A stretch of DNA of 64,000 nucleotides, taken from Pseudomonas nitroreducens NBRC 12694. GTDB lineage: Bacteria; Pseudomonadota; Gammaproteobacteria; Pseudomonadales; Pseudomonadaceae. The position numbers and the translations under genes were made by a program. Location of the stretch: assembly GCF_002091755.1 (NCBI RefSeq), contig NZ_BDAI01000002.1, positions 496,001-560,000 on the forward strand, in the 5' to 3' direction. Each line of letters begins with the position of its first letter. Position 1 is the first letter of the stretch. Below, in pieces: positions 34,772 through 43,587 of this stretch. Under the pieces are notes generated by a model. That model was not told the origin of the DNA. It made no database searches and saw nothing but the letters and a program-made list of their open reading frames with translations.

Positions 34772-36253
34772 ATGGGCCAGTTTTCCAGCCAGTCCGAACC
34801 ATCCGGGCGCGGGGCCGAACGCCGGATCTACGCTAGGCTGCGGGCGCAGATAGAACAGGGCACGTTGGCTGCCGGCACGAAATTGGTGTCGACGCGGGTC
34901 CTGGCGGCCGAGCTGGGCGTATCGCGAACCACCGTGACTGCGGCCTACGAACAACTGGCTGCCGAAGGTTTTGTAGTCACCACCAAGGGCAAGGTCGCCA
35001 CCGTAGCCAGCGTCATCAATGGCCCAGCGGAACGTGCCAGGGAGAACCCGGCACTGCTGCCGCCGGTGCTTTCCGACTATGGCCAGCGCGTTGCGGCGAT
35101 GAAGCCCTACAGCATGGCCACGCCCCATGCGCGTATCGACTTCCGCTACGGTTCGGTGGCTACCAAGGATTTCCCGGCCCTGGGCTGGCAGCGCGCTTAT
35201 CGTGCTGAACTGGTCAGGCGCCAGCCCACACTTTCCTACGGCCAGCCCGAAGGAGAGTCGCGCCTGCGCACGGCGCTGCAGGGCTATCTGCGCCGGGCGC
35301 GCGGCCTGACCTGCGACGCCGAGCAGATTCTCGTGGTGCATGGTTCGCAGCAGGGGCTGGACCTGTGCGCTCGGCTTCTTCTGAACCCGAACGATGGGTT
35401 CGTCTTCGAAGACCCCGGCTATCGCATGGCCCGATACAGCTTCGAAGCTACGGGTGCGACAGCGCTGCCGATCAATGTCGACAGTTCGGGATTGGATACT
35501 GGCGCGTTGCCCGAAGATGGTCGTGCGCGCCTGGCCTACGTGACGCCTTCGCACCAGTTCCCCATGGGGGCGGTGCTTCCCGTCGCGCGTCGCCTGGAAC
35601 TGCTGGAATGGGCGCGTCGTCATCGTGCCTGGGTCATCGAAGACGATTACGGCGGCGAGTTTCGTTACGGCCAACGCCCCATCGATGCGCTGCAATCGAT
35701 GGATACCCAGGCGCGGGTCATTTATGTGGGGACGTTTTCCAAGGCACTTTCACCGCAGCTCAGGCTGGGTTATCTAGTGCTCCCGAAGGAACTGGTCCAC
35801 GTGTTCCGCGAAGCCAAGCGCCTGACGGATCGCCACTCGCCGCGCTGGGAGCAGAACGTCCTCGCATCGTTGATCGAAAGTGGCACATACGAGCGGCACG
35901 TTCGCCGCCTGCGCCGGGATAATGAGCAACGGCGAAAGGCGATGCTGGAGGCTTTCGAGCAGCATCTGGCGGGGTACGGGGAACTGGTCGGAATGGCGGC
36001 GGGGCTGCACGGCGTACTGCTATTGCCAAGGCTTCGCGCCGAAGAGGAAACAAGAGTGCAGGCAATGGCACTTGAGCGCGGCATAGGGGTATATCCCTTG
36101 TCCCCGCTGTATGCAGGTCTTACATCGGCGAAAATGGAAAGATCCGCAGCCCTGATCCTGGGCTATGCGGGCCTGTCGGCTAAAGAAATTCATGAGGGCA
36201 TAGCCGTTCTTGGAGGAATCATTCGTTTCCTGACGCCTGCCCTCCCTCGATAG
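34772..36253 (+). CDS. MocR/PdxR-type regulator (GntR helix-turn-helix fused to aminotransferase)
   Basis: A 493-residue fusion protein. The N-terminal winged helix (RRIYARLRAQIEQGTLAAGT, LGVSRTTVTAAYEQL) is followed by a fold-type I aminotransferase domain. VHGSQQGLDLCARLL, WVIEDDYGGEFRYG and the PLP-lysine segment GTFSKALSPQLRLGY are intact. MocR proteins sense PLP or amino compounds and often act on a divergent neighbour, here the TauE-like exporter. Related regulators (TauR) control taurine use, but no taurine genes are present. GAGG at 34761 is the ribosome-binding site. Confidence 0.9.
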   Translation: MGQFSSQSEPSGRGAERRIYARLRAQIEQGTLAAGTKLVSTRVLAAELGVSRTTVTAAYEQLAAEGFVVTTKGKVATVASVINGPAERARENPALLPPVLSDYGQRVAAMKPYSMATPHARIDFRYGSVATKDFPALGWQRAYRAELVRRQPTLSYGQPEGESRLRTALQGYLRRARGLTCDAEQILVVHGSQQGLDLCARLLLNPNDGFVFEDPGYRMARYSFEATGATALPINVDSSGLDTGALPEDGRARLAYVTPSHQFPMGAVLPVARRLELLEWARRHRAWVIEDDYGGEFRYGQRPIDALQSMDTQARVIYVGTFSKALSPQLRLGYLVLPKELVHVFREAKRLTDRHSPRWEQNVLASLIESGTYERHVRRLRRDNEQRRKAMLEAFEQHLAGYGELVGMAAGLHGVLLLPRLRAEEETRVQAMALERGIGVYPLSPLYAGLTSAKMERSAALILGYAGLSAKEIHEGIAVLGGIIRFLTPALPR

Positions 36254-36699
36254 TTTCGGGACACCTTGCGAGTAATCCTGACCTAGTGGCGTTGACGTCA
36301 GCCATGTGCTGCACCAGTTTCGCGACCCGGAGCATCGGGAGTTGCGCCGGTGGATCACCGGCATCTGTTGCCGGTATTGAGGGACCAGGAGCTTGGCAGG
36401 GCGGGATACCCCTAGCGCATGCAGGCAAAAGGGGACGGCCGGGCACTGGCTGTGCTGGATTGGCAGGGAACGTTGTGAGTGCCGATGGGGGAGGTGCTGC
36501 GGGTGATGCGGGAGGACCGGCGTGGGAAGTGCTGCAGTCGGAAGCGATTGTCGGCGCGGTGCGGGAGCCTTTCGCGAGCGAGCCTGCTTCGGCAGGATCA
36601 AGAGCCCCCTATCCCTCTCCCGCCAGCGGGAGAGGGGATCGTTTGCTGTGAGTCATGCCTCGGCGTTAGCCGGACAGGGCATGACTCGTTGTACGCCAA
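36254..36699. other. Intergenic region with a GC-rich hairpin repeat
   Basis: No supportable gene. The segment contains degenerate REP-like sequence near 36558 and, at 36613-36636, a perfect 11-bp inverted repeat (CCCTCTCCCGC / GCGGGAGAGGG). The same core recurs at 38264, 57884 and 58024. It may end transcription of the RidA-type gene on the minus strand. Confidence 0.55.
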
Positions 36700-37971
36700 T
36701 CAAGCAGCCGGCGGCGTACCTTCTGCGTTGGCGACCACGGCGTCGATCTGGATCGAGGCGCCTTTGGGCAGGGCCGAGACACCCACGGTGCGGCGTGCCG
36801 GCGTGCCGCCAGGGAAGTAGCTGGCGTACACCTCATCCACTGCGGCGATATCGTCGATGTTGGTCAGGAAGAGGTTGACCTTCACCACATCCGCCAGGGC
36901 GTGATCGATGCTTTCGACGATGGCCTTGAGGTGCTTGAAGCACTGGGCGGCCTGTTCCTTCACGCCGCCTGCCACCAGTTCGCCGGTCCGGACGTCCAGC
37001 GGCAGCTGGGCGGAGATGTGGTTGTAGTGGGAGAAGGCGACAGTCTGGGTGGAGTAGGGGCAACGCGGCGCGGCGTCGGTGTTGTGGGCCTTGATGACGA
37101 TGCCGTGGCGGTCTTCCACCGCTTGCGGCGGGGTGCCGTCACCGTGGGAGACCACGGCTTCGATCTGCACCAGGGCGTCCAGCGGCAGGGCTTTTGCCGC
37201 TACCACGGTGCGCGCGGGGAAGTAGCCGACGGCACGGGCGATGGCTGAATCGGGGAAGAAGGTGGTGTAGACCTGGTTCACTGCTTCGGCATCGGCGAGG
37301 TTCTTGACGAAGACGGTGATCCGCACGATGTCGTCGAAGGGCACGTCGATGCCTTCGAGGATGTTCTTGATGTTGCGCAGGCACTGCGCGGTCTGTTCCT
37401 TGATGCCGCCGGAGACCAGCTTGCCGGTGCGCGGGTCGATGGGCAGCTGCGCGGACAGGTTGTTGTAGTGGGAGAAGGCAACCGACTGGGTCGAGAGCGG
37501 GTTCAGCGGCGCATTTTCGGTGCTGCCTTCGACCTTGATCAGGTCGCCGGCCTGCGGGGCGTTGGGGATGGTGCCTTCACCGCAGGTGATGAGGGCTTCG
37601 ACCTGCACCTGGGCGCCCAGCGGCAGCGCTGCCACGCCAACGGTGGTCAGGGTCGGGACGTAGTCCGGGAAGAAGCTGGCGTGGACTTTGCCGACGGCTT
37701 CGGCGTCCGCGATGTTGGTCAGGAAGATCGAGATGCGGACGCTGTCGTCCAGTTTGTGGCCGATGCTTTCCACCACGGCCTTGAGGTTCCTGTAGCACTG
37801 CTCGGCCTGCTCTTTCACGCCGCCGGCGACCAGCTTGCCGCTGGCTGGGTCGATGGGCAGTTGCGCCGACAGGTTGTTGTAGTGGGAGAAGGCGACGGTT
37901 TGCGAGTAAGGGCCGGTGCCCTGGGGTGCCTTGTCGGTATTTCTCGCCAGTACTGCGTTGTAGCCACTCAT
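36700..37971 (-). CDS. Protein with three tandem RidA (YjgF) domains
   Basis: A 423-residue protein made of three RidA-like units (about 1-138, 145-283, 291-423), where normal RidA is about 130 residues and forms homotrimers. Each unit repeats VAFSHYNxxSAQLP, xGGxKEQxxQCxxNxK and a late PxxxTVxxxxLPxxA motif. The Arg that binds the carboxylate in active RidA is kept in units 2 (Arg254) and 3 (Arg394), but Thr109 takes its place in unit 1. A single chain may thus form a covalent pseudo-trimer with two or fewer working sites. The substrate is unknown. The gene is alone in its direction. Confidence 0.9.
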   Translation of the reverse strand: MSGYNAVLARNTDKAPQGTGPYSQTVAFSHYNNLSAQLPIDPASGKLVAGGVKEQAEQCYRNLKAVVESIGHKLDDSVRISIFLTNIADAEAVGKVHASFFPDYVPTLTTVGVAALPLGAQVQVEALITCGEGTIPNAPQAGDLIKVEGSTENAPLNPLSTQSVAFSHYNNLSAQLPIDPRTGKLVSGGIKEQTAQCLRNIKNILEGIDVPFDDIVRITVFVKNLADAEAVNQVYTTFFPDSAIARAVGYFPARTVVAAKALPLDALVQIEAVVSHGDGTPPQAVEDRHGIVIKAHNTDAAPRCPYSTQTVAFSHYNHISAQLPLDVRTGELVAGGVKEQAAQCFKHLKAIVESIDHALADVVKVNLFLTNIDDIAAVDEVYASYFPGGTPARRTVGVSALPKGASIQIDAVVANAEGTPPAA

Positions 37972-38311
37972 AGGGTGCTCCCTGGTTTGCTGGGAATCCG
38001 TGGGTTTCGTGGCAAAGGCTCAGTCCGGTTCGTTATCGGTCGTTGCCACTGTTCATTCAGACGACGGATATCGAACTCGTCGAGAGGCGCGCAGACTATC
38101 GAGTCTCCAGGGGGGACCCCTTTGACTTAAGGCAAGCGTAGTGGGGTCTTCTTACCGGGTTGTTTCAATTGGCGATGAGCGTTAGTCGGGATGGTTTGCA
38201 GGGGGCTGGGAGGGCTTGAAGCGGAGTCAATGCATTTCATGGGAATGCCGTGCCGGGGCGCTTCCCTCTCCCCAACCAGGGTCAGGGAGAGGGGCTCTGC
38301 GCAACCGAGTG
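37972..38311. other. Intergenic region between triple-RidA and gapN genes
   Basis: No gene seen. It holds a copy of the CCCTCTCCC / GGGAGAGGG inverted repeat (38264-38293, 12-base loop) just downstream of gapN, which may end that transcript, and presumably the promoter of the triple-RidA gene. Confidence 0.55.
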
Positions 38312-39937
38312 TCAGAAGATGTAATCCGTTGTCAGGAAGCTGGAATCGCGGTCACGGATGATCTGGCTGATCAGTTCCTTGTTGGCGTCGGTGAACCGCG
38401 TGGCCACCAGGGTGCGGATGGAGAAGGTGCGCAGGGCGTCATGGACGGAAAGGGTGCCTTCGGCGGAGTTCTTGCGGCCGTTGAAGGGATAACTGTCCGG
38501 GCCGCGCTGGCACTGGGCGTTGATGTTGATACGGCCCACCTGGTTGACGAAGGCATCCACCAGCGGGCCGATCTGCGCCGGGTCGTTGCCGAACAGGCTG
38601 AGCTGCTGGCCATAGTCGGATTGCAGGACGTAGTCGATCACTTCGTCCAACTCGCGGTAGGGGACCACGGGCACCAGCGGACCGAACTGTTCCTCGTTGT
38701 ACAGGCGCATGTCGGCGCGCACCGGGCTGAGCAGCGCGGGGTAGAAGAAGCTTTCACGGCTCTCGCCACCGCCGGCGTTGATGATCTTGGCGCCCTTGGC
38801 CTGCGCGTCCTGCAGCAGGCCGTTGAGGTAATCGACCTTGCCCGGCTCGGGCAGCGGCGTCAGCGCCACGCTGGGCTCCCAGGGCATGCCGGGCTTGAGT
38901 TCGGCGAGCTTGGCGCTGAACTTGTCGAGGAAAGTCTCCAGCACGTCTTCGTGGACGAAGAGGATCTTCAGCGCGGTGCAGCGCTGGCCGTTGAAGGAGA
39001 GGGCGCCGGTGATGGCTTCGCTGACGGCGTTGTCGAGGTCGACGCTGGGCAGGACGATGCCGGGGTTCTTGGCGTCCAGCCCGAGGGCGGCGCGCAGGCG
39101 GTGCGGGCGCGGGTGGAGCTTCTTCAGGTCGGCGGCGCCGGAGTGAGTGCCGATGAAGGCGAAGACGTCGACCTTGCCGCTGGCCATGAGCGCGCTGACG
39201 GTCTCGCGGCCGCGCCCGTAGATGACGTTGATGACGCCTGGCGGGAAGCTGTCGCGGAAGGCTTCGAGCAGCGGGCGGATCAGCAGCACACCGAACTTGG
39301 CGGGCTTGAAGACCACGGTGTTGCCCATGATCAGCGCCGGGATCAGGGTGGTGAAGGTTTCATTCAGCGGATAGTTGTACGGGCCCATGCACAGCGCCAC
39401 GCCTAGCGGTACACGGCGGATCTGCCCGAGGGTGCCCTGTTCCAGCTCGAAGCGGCTGGAGCGGCGATCCAGCGCCTTGAGCGCCTCGATGGTGTCGACG
39501 ATGTAGTCGCAGGTGCGGTCGAACTCCTTCTCCGAGTCCTTGAGGTTCTTGCCGATCTCCCACATCAGCAGCTTGACCACGGCGGTGCGCTGCTCGCGCA
39601 TGCGGGCAAGGAAGCGTTCGACGTGGGCAATCCGTTCGGCCACGCGCAGGTTGGGCCATTCGCCCTGTCCGTTGTCATAGGCGGCCACGGCGGCGTCCAG
39701 CGCGGCGAGGGCGGCGTCGGCATCCAGCAGCGGGGTGCTGCCGAGGATGACCTGTTCATCGCCCTGCTCGGTGGCGAGGAAGATCGGGCTGCGCACCGGC
39801 GCGAGCGGGCCGTTCCAGCGGCGCAGTTCGCCGTTGACCAGGTACTCGCGCTGCTCGACGGGCAAGTCGGGGCGCCAGGCGTCGGGGATGTCGGTGAGGC
39901 GGGGGAACAGATGGTCGAGCTTGTTGTTGTCGGGCAT
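38312..39937 (-). CDS. gapN: NADP-dependent glyceraldehyde-3-phosphate dehydrogenase (aldehyde dehydrogenase superfamily)
   Basis: A 541-residue aldehyde dehydrogenase. MGPYNYPLNETFTTLIPAL and VVFKPAKFGVLL are cofactor-binding segments; the nucleophile Cys is near residue 319 in NGQRCTALKILF. The usual ELGGK motif is replaced by GLDAK (about 283-287), so the common Glu base is not in its standard place. The order gapN-gnuT-gntK-gntR is that of the P. aeruginosa gluconate locus, where this gene is annotated as a non-phosphorylating GAPDH. That function is taken from synteny, not proven by motif. Confidence 0.85.
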   Translation of the reverse strand: MPDNNKLDHLFPRLTDIPDAWRPDLPVEQREYLVNGELRRWNGPLAPVRSPIFLATEQGDEQVILGSTPLLDADAALAALDAAVAAYDNGQGEWPNLRVAERIAHVERFLARMREQRTAVVKLLMWEIGKNLKDSEKEFDRTCDYIVDTIEALKALDRRSSRFELEQGTLGQIRRVPLGVALCMGPYNYPLNETFTTLIPALIMGNTVVFKPAKFGVLLIRPLLEAFRDSFPPGVINVIYGRGRETVSALMASGKVDVFAFIGTHSGAADLKKLHPRPHRLRAALGLDAKNPGIVLPSVDLDNAVSEAITGALSFNGQRCTALKILFVHEDVLETFLDKFSAKLAELKPGMPWEPSVALTPLPEPGKVDYLNGLLQDAQAKGAKIINAGGGESRESFFYPALLSPVRADMRLYNEEQFGPLVPVVPYRELDEVIDYVLQSDYGQQLSLFGNDPAQIGPLVDAFVNQVGRININAQCQRGPDSYPFNGRKNSAEGTLSVHDALRTFSIRTLVATRFTDANKELISQIIRDRDSSFLTTDYIF

Positions 39938-40082
39938 GACTCATCCCTCGGGGAAGGTGGGCGACTGGTCTGTTTTAGATCGTAGCTGTATTTAGCTAAA
40001 ACGATTCAGCCAATGATCCAATACTCGGTGCGCAGGCGCGCCATGCGAGCGATAGCCAGCATCGCGCGCTCCTGTGGGTGGA

Positions 40083-41435
40083 TCAGACAAACAGTGACAG
40101 CAGCAGGATGAAGCCCAGGCCGACCACCGAGAGGATGGTTTCCATCGCCGTCCAGGTCTTGAAGGTCTCCATCACGCTCATGTTGAAGTACTGCTTCACC
40201 AGCCAGAAACCTGCGTCGTTGACGTGGGAGAGGATCAGCGATCCGGCGCCGGTGGCCAGCACCAGCAGTTCGCGATTCACGCCGGGGATCAGGTCGATCA
40301 CCGGCACCACGATGCCTGCGCCGGTGATGGTGGCGACGGTGGCGGAGCCGGTGGCGATGCGGATCACCGCGGCGACCAGCCAGGCGAGGAGGATCGGCGA
40401 GATCTGCGCGTGCACCGCCATGTGGCCGATCACGTCGCCTACGCCGCTGGCCACCAGCATCTGTTTGAAGCCGCCGCCGGCGCCGATGATCATCACGATG
40501 GCGGCGGTGGGCGCGAGGCTCTGGTCGAGCAGCTTGAGGATCTTCTTCGAGTCGAAGCCGCGGGCGTGGCCGAAGGTGTAGAGCGACAGCAGCAGGGCCA
40601 GGAGCAGGGCGGTGATCGGGTGGCCGATCATGTCCAGCCAGGCGCGGACGACGTGGCCGTCGGCGAGCATGACGTCGGCGAAGGTCTTCAGCAGCATCAG
40701 GAACACCGGCAGCAGCACGGTAAACAGGGTGACGCCGAAGCTGGGCAGGTTGCTGGTGTCCGGCTCGTGGGCAATCTGCGCCACCAGCTCTTCATTGGGC
40801 TGGCCGGGGATCATTTTCGAGATCCAGGCACCGAAGATCGGCCCGGCAATGGCGGCGGTGGGCAGGGCGACCAGCAGGCCATAGAAAATGGTCTTGCCGA
40901 TATCCGCGCCGAACACGCCGATGGCCAGCAGCGGACCCGGGTGCGGCGGCACCAGGCCGTGCACGGCGGAGAGGCCGGCGAGTAGCGGGATGCCGATCTT
41001 GATCAGCGAGACACCGCTGCGCCGGGCGACGATGAACACCAGCGGCACCAGCAGGATGAAGCCGATCTCGAAGAACAGCGGGATGCCGACCAGGAAGGCG
41101 GCGAACATCATCGCCCAGTGCACGCGCTGCTTGCCGAAGGCCTGGATCAGCGTGCGGGCGATCTGATCGGCACCGCCGGACTCGGCCATCATCTTGCCGA
41201 GCATGGTGCCCAGCGCAAGGATGATGCCGACGAAGCCGAGCACGCCGCCAAAACCGTCCTGGAAGGATTTGACGATGGTCGCCACGGGCATGCCGGAGGT
41301 CAGGCCGAGGAAGCCGGCGGCGATGATCAGGGCGACGAAGGGATGGATCTTGAAGCGGGTGATCAGCAGGATCAGGCCGATGATGGTGACCACCGCGTCC
41401 AGCAGCAGATAGGTCTCGTGGGACATGCCGAGCAT
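40083..41435 (-). CDS. gnuT: Gluconate:H+ symporter (GntP family)
   Basis: A 450-residue integral membrane protein with about 12-14 helices. The GntP family pattern is clear: MPVATIVKSFQDGFGGVLGF, LGTMLGKMMAESGGADQIA, LVPPHPGPLLAIGVF and ILSHVNDAGFWLVKQYFNMS. It imports gluconate for phosphorylation by the adjacent kinase. A perfect 14-bp GntR-type palindrome lies 70 bases upstream. It is in the same direction as gntK with 107 bases between, so gluconate may induce both. Confidence 0.92.
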   Translation of the reverse strand: MLGMSHETYLLLDAVVTIIGLILLITRFKIHPFVALIIAAGFLGLTSGMPVATIVKSFQDGFGGVLGFVGIILALGTMLGKMMAESGGADQIARTLIQAFGKQRVHWAMMFAAFLVGIPLFFEIGFILLVPLVFIVARRSGVSLIKIGIPLLAGLSAVHGLVPPHPGPLLAIGVFGADIGKTIFYGLLVALPTAAIAGPIFGAWISKMIPGQPNEELVAQIAHEPDTSNLPSFGVTLFTVLLPVFLMLLKTFADVMLADGHVVRAWLDMIGHPITALLLALLLSLYTFGHARGFDSKKILKLLDQSLAPTAAIVMIIGAGGGFKQMLVASGVGDVIGHMAVHAQISPILLAWLVAAVIRIATGSATVATITGAGIVVPVIDLIPGVNRELLVLATGAGSLILSHVNDAGFWLVKQYFNMSVMETFKTWTAMETILSVVGLGFILLLSLFV

Positions 41436-41505
41436 GGGGCTCTCCTGTTGTTGTCGTTGTGTGCCGGAGCGGCTCTTCTCTGGGTGCAGAGAGTTTGGTG
41501 AGTTG

Positions 41506-41519
41506 AGATAGCGCTATCT
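41506..41519. promoter_or_regulatory. GntR operator upstream of gnuT
   Basis: A perfect palindrome AGATAGCGCTATCT. The core TAGCGCT matches the word described for P. aeruginosa GntR. A second half-like copy (GCGCTATC, 41531-41538) follows. Confidence 0.8.
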
Positions 41520-41542
41520 TTAGCGGGCAGGCGCTATCAAGG

Positions 41543-42064
41543 TCAGTCGCTGGAATGCTGTCGCCACCACAGGTGCGCGGCTTCGGCCAGGTCGTCGACC
41601 GGGCGGGTGGCATCCAGGTGCAGGGTCAGCGGTTCGCTCAGCGGCGGTTCGAGGGCGGCGAACTGGCTGTCGATCAGGCTGGCCGGCATGAAGTGACCGG
41701 GCCGGGTGGCGACGCGTTCGGCGGCGGCGTCACGGGTCAGTTCCAGGAACACCACGCCCAGGCCGGGCACCGCGCGACGCAGGCGTTCGCGGTAGATCAG
41801 CTTGAGTGCGGAGCAGGTGAGCACCGGGCGCTGGCCGGCGGCGATGGCCTTCTGCAGTTCGGCGGCGAGGGTATCGAGCCAGCCGGCGCGGTCTTCGTCA
41901 GTGAGCGGGATGCCGGCGCTCATCTTCTCGATGTTGGCGGCGGGGTGGAAGGAATCGCCTTCGATGGCGAACGCGCCGTTGCGCAGGCAAAGCGCCTCAC
42001 CGACGCTGGATTTGCCGCATCCGGAGACGCCCATGATGAGGACGGCATCGATGGAAGGGGTCAT
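41543..42064 (-). CDS. gntK: Gluconokinase
   Basis: A 173-residue kinase converting gluconate and ATP to 6-phosphogluconate for the Entner-Doudoroff pathway. The P-loop GVSGCGKSSVGEAL is at the N-terminus; EGDSFHPAANIEKMSAGIPL, ALKLIYRERLR and TRPGHFMPASLIDSQFAALE are standard GntK motifs. The start MTPSIDAVLIMGV was chosen because a longer in-frame reading passes through the upstream operator at 42082. Transcribed towards gnuT and divergent from gntR. Confidence 0.93.
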   Translation of the reverse strand: MTPSIDAVLIMGVSGCGKSSVGEALCLRNGAFAIEGDSFHPAANIEKMSAGIPLTDEDRAGWLDTLAAELQKAIAAGQRPVLTCSALKLIYRERLRRAVPGLGVVFLELTRDAAAERVATRPGHFMPASLIDSQFAALEPPLSEPLTLHLDATRPVDDLAEAAHLWWRQHSSD

Positions 42065-42081
42065 GGAAAGCCTCATTGCTG

Positions 42082-42095
42082 AGACAGCGCTGTCT
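42082..42095. promoter_or_regulatory. GntR operator upstream of gntK
   Basis: A perfect palindrome AGACAGCGCTGTCT, 18 bases upstream of the gntK start codon. It shares the AGCGCT centre with the sites near gnuT and gntR. Confidence 0.8.
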
Positions 42096-42251
42096 TTATT
42101 GGGCGTAACGAAAAGCATCGGCTGCCTCCGTATTCTTGTCATTCTAGTCGGTCTGTCCTGGCGACTTCGACAGCGGTGCTCTGATGACGAGCAAGGGGCC
42201 GGCGGGCGAGGGGCCAGCGGGAGCTGGTCTCAGGCAATTGCCCTGGTCGCA

Positions 42252-42265
42252 AGACAGCGCTACCT
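42252..42265. promoter_or_regulatory. GntR operator upstream of gntR (autoregulatory)
   Basis: AGACAGCGCTACCT, an imperfect version of the palindrome, sits 33 bases before the gntR ATG. Its position suggests autorepression. Confidence 0.72.
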
Positions 42266-42298
42266 TAGTGCCTCGATTTTTGTTTGGCAATACGCCCG

Positions 42299-43342
42299 AT
42301 GACCGCCAAGAAGAATGACAAGAAGAACGACAAAAGCTCCCGAACCACCGGCCGACCGACACTGGATGAAGTAGCGCGCCGCGCCGGAGTGAGCCCGATC
42401 ACCGCTTCGCGGGCCTTGCGAGGGGTGAGCACGGTGGCCGAGGAGCTAGCGGAAAAAGTCCGACAGGCGGCCAGCGAACTGGGCTACGTCGCCAACCCGG
42501 CCGCCCGCGCGCTGGCCTCCAAGCAGAGCCACAACATCGTGGTGCTGGTGCCGTCGCTGGCGAACCAGCTGTTCATCGAAACCCTCGAAGCCATCCATGC
42601 GGTGATGCACCCGCGCGGCCTCGAAGTGCTGATCGGCAACTACCACTATTCCCGTGACGAAGAAGAGAACCTGCTGCGCAACTACCTCTCCTATCAGCCG
42701 CGCGGCCTCCTGCTGACCGGCTTCGATCGCACGGAAAGCGCACGACGGATGATCGAGGCGAGCGGCGTGCCGAGCGTCTACATGATGGACCTCGACCCTG
42801 GCGCCGGCCTGCACTGCGTGGGCTTCTCGCAGATTCGTGCGGGGGAGGCGGCGGCCAAACATCTGCTCAAGAGCGGCCGCAAGCGCCTGGCCTACATCGG
42901 CGCGCAGCTGGACCAGCGTACGCTGCTGCGCGGCGAGGGCTATCGCCGCGCGCTGCAGCAGGCTGGCTGCTACGACCCCGCGCTGGAATTCCTTACGCCG
43001 CGCCCATCTTCGGTGGGCCTTGGCGGTGAGCTGTTCCGGCAGTTGCTGGCCAGCCAGCCGCAGGTGGAAGGCATCTTCTTCGGCAACGACGACCTGGCCC
43101 ACGGCGCCTTGCTGGAAGCCATGCGCCACGGCATCCGCATTCCCGAGCAGGTGGCGGTGCTGGGCTTCAACGACCTGCCCAGCTCGGAGTTCATGGTGCC
43201 GCGCCTCTCCAGCATCCGCACCCCGCGCAAGGCCATAGGCACCCATGCGGCGGAACGGTTGCTCGACTTGATCAACGACAAGCCGGTGAGTGAGCCCGTG
43301 ATGGACCTGGGGTTCGAGTTGATGGTGCGCGAGAGCAGTTGA
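42299..43342 (+). CDS. gntR: LacI-family gluconate repressor
   Basis: A 347-residue LacI-type regulator. The N-terminal headpiece (RPTLDEVARRAGVSPITASR, ALRGVSTVAEELAEKV) binds DNA; the rest is a sugar-binding-like domain (NIVVLVPSLANQLFIETLEA, FFGNDDLAHGALLEAM). It should repress gnuT, gntK and itself until gluconate or 6-phosphogluconate binds. Three matching palindromes lie in front of these three genes. The ATG at 42299 is preferred over an in-frame TTG five codons upstream. Confidence 0.93.
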   Translation: MTAKKNDKKNDKSSRTTGRPTLDEVARRAGVSPITASRALRGVSTVAEELAEKVRQAASELGYVANPAARALASKQSHNIVVLVPSLANQLFIETLEAIHAVMHPRGLEVLIGNYHYSRDEEENLLRNYLSYQPRGLLLTGFDRTESARRMIEASGVPSVYMMDLDPGAGLHCVGFSQIRAGEAAAKHLLKSGRKRLAYIGAQLDQRTLLRGEGYRRALQQAGCYDPALEFLTPRPSSVGLGGELFRQLLASQPQVEGIFFGNDDLAHGALLEAMRHGIRIPEQVAVLGFNDLPSSEFMVPRLSSIRTPRKAIGTHAAERLLDLINDKPVSEPVMDLGFELMVRESS

Positions 43343-43354
43343 CTCCAGCGCTTT

Positions 43355-43433
43355 CGTAGGGCGCATAACGCGCCAGCGTTATCCGCCGTGAGGCATCCGG
43401 CGGATAACCTGTTCCAGGTTATTCGCCCTACGG
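43355..43433. repeat. Intergenic inverted repeat (copy 1)
   Basis: Starts CGTAGGGCGCATAACG and ends in ATTCGCCCTACGG, with an internal GCGGATAACC segment, so the whole can fold into a long cruciform. A related copy lies at 51226-51299. Both sit directly behind a plus-strand gene and before a convergent one. Confidence 0.75.
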
Positions 43434-43455
43434 AAAATGGCGGCGCGCGGGTGCT

Positions 43456-43483
43456 TTGTAGGAGCAAGCTCGCTCCTGCAAAA
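43456..43483. repeat. REP-type element
   Basis: TGTAGGAGCAAGCTCGCTCC with pairing ends, the GTAGGAGC-type REP known in Pseudomonas genomes. Other copies are at 57951, 58101 and 60564. Confidence 0.75.
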
Positions 43484-43512
43484 AGCGGGTCTCTGCGTGA
43501 ACATGCCGGGCA

Positions 43513-43539
43513 TAAAAAAGCCCGCTGGAGCGGCGGGCT
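43513..43539 (-). terminator. Terminator of the amine dehydrogenase operon
   Basis: On the minus strand AGCCCGC pairs with GCGGGCT (7-base loop) and is followed by a T run (43518-43514). It lies 48 bases past the stop of the cytochrome c gene, the last gene of the operon. Confidence 0.85.
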
Positions 43540-43587
43540 GAATGCGGAGGCAAAACAATCCGGCGGGCAAGCCGCCGGAGCAATCAC

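Noticed and set aside
36254..36480. Possible gene remnant after the MocR regulator
   Set aside because: Short frames with no start signal or recognisable motif. Left as intergenic.
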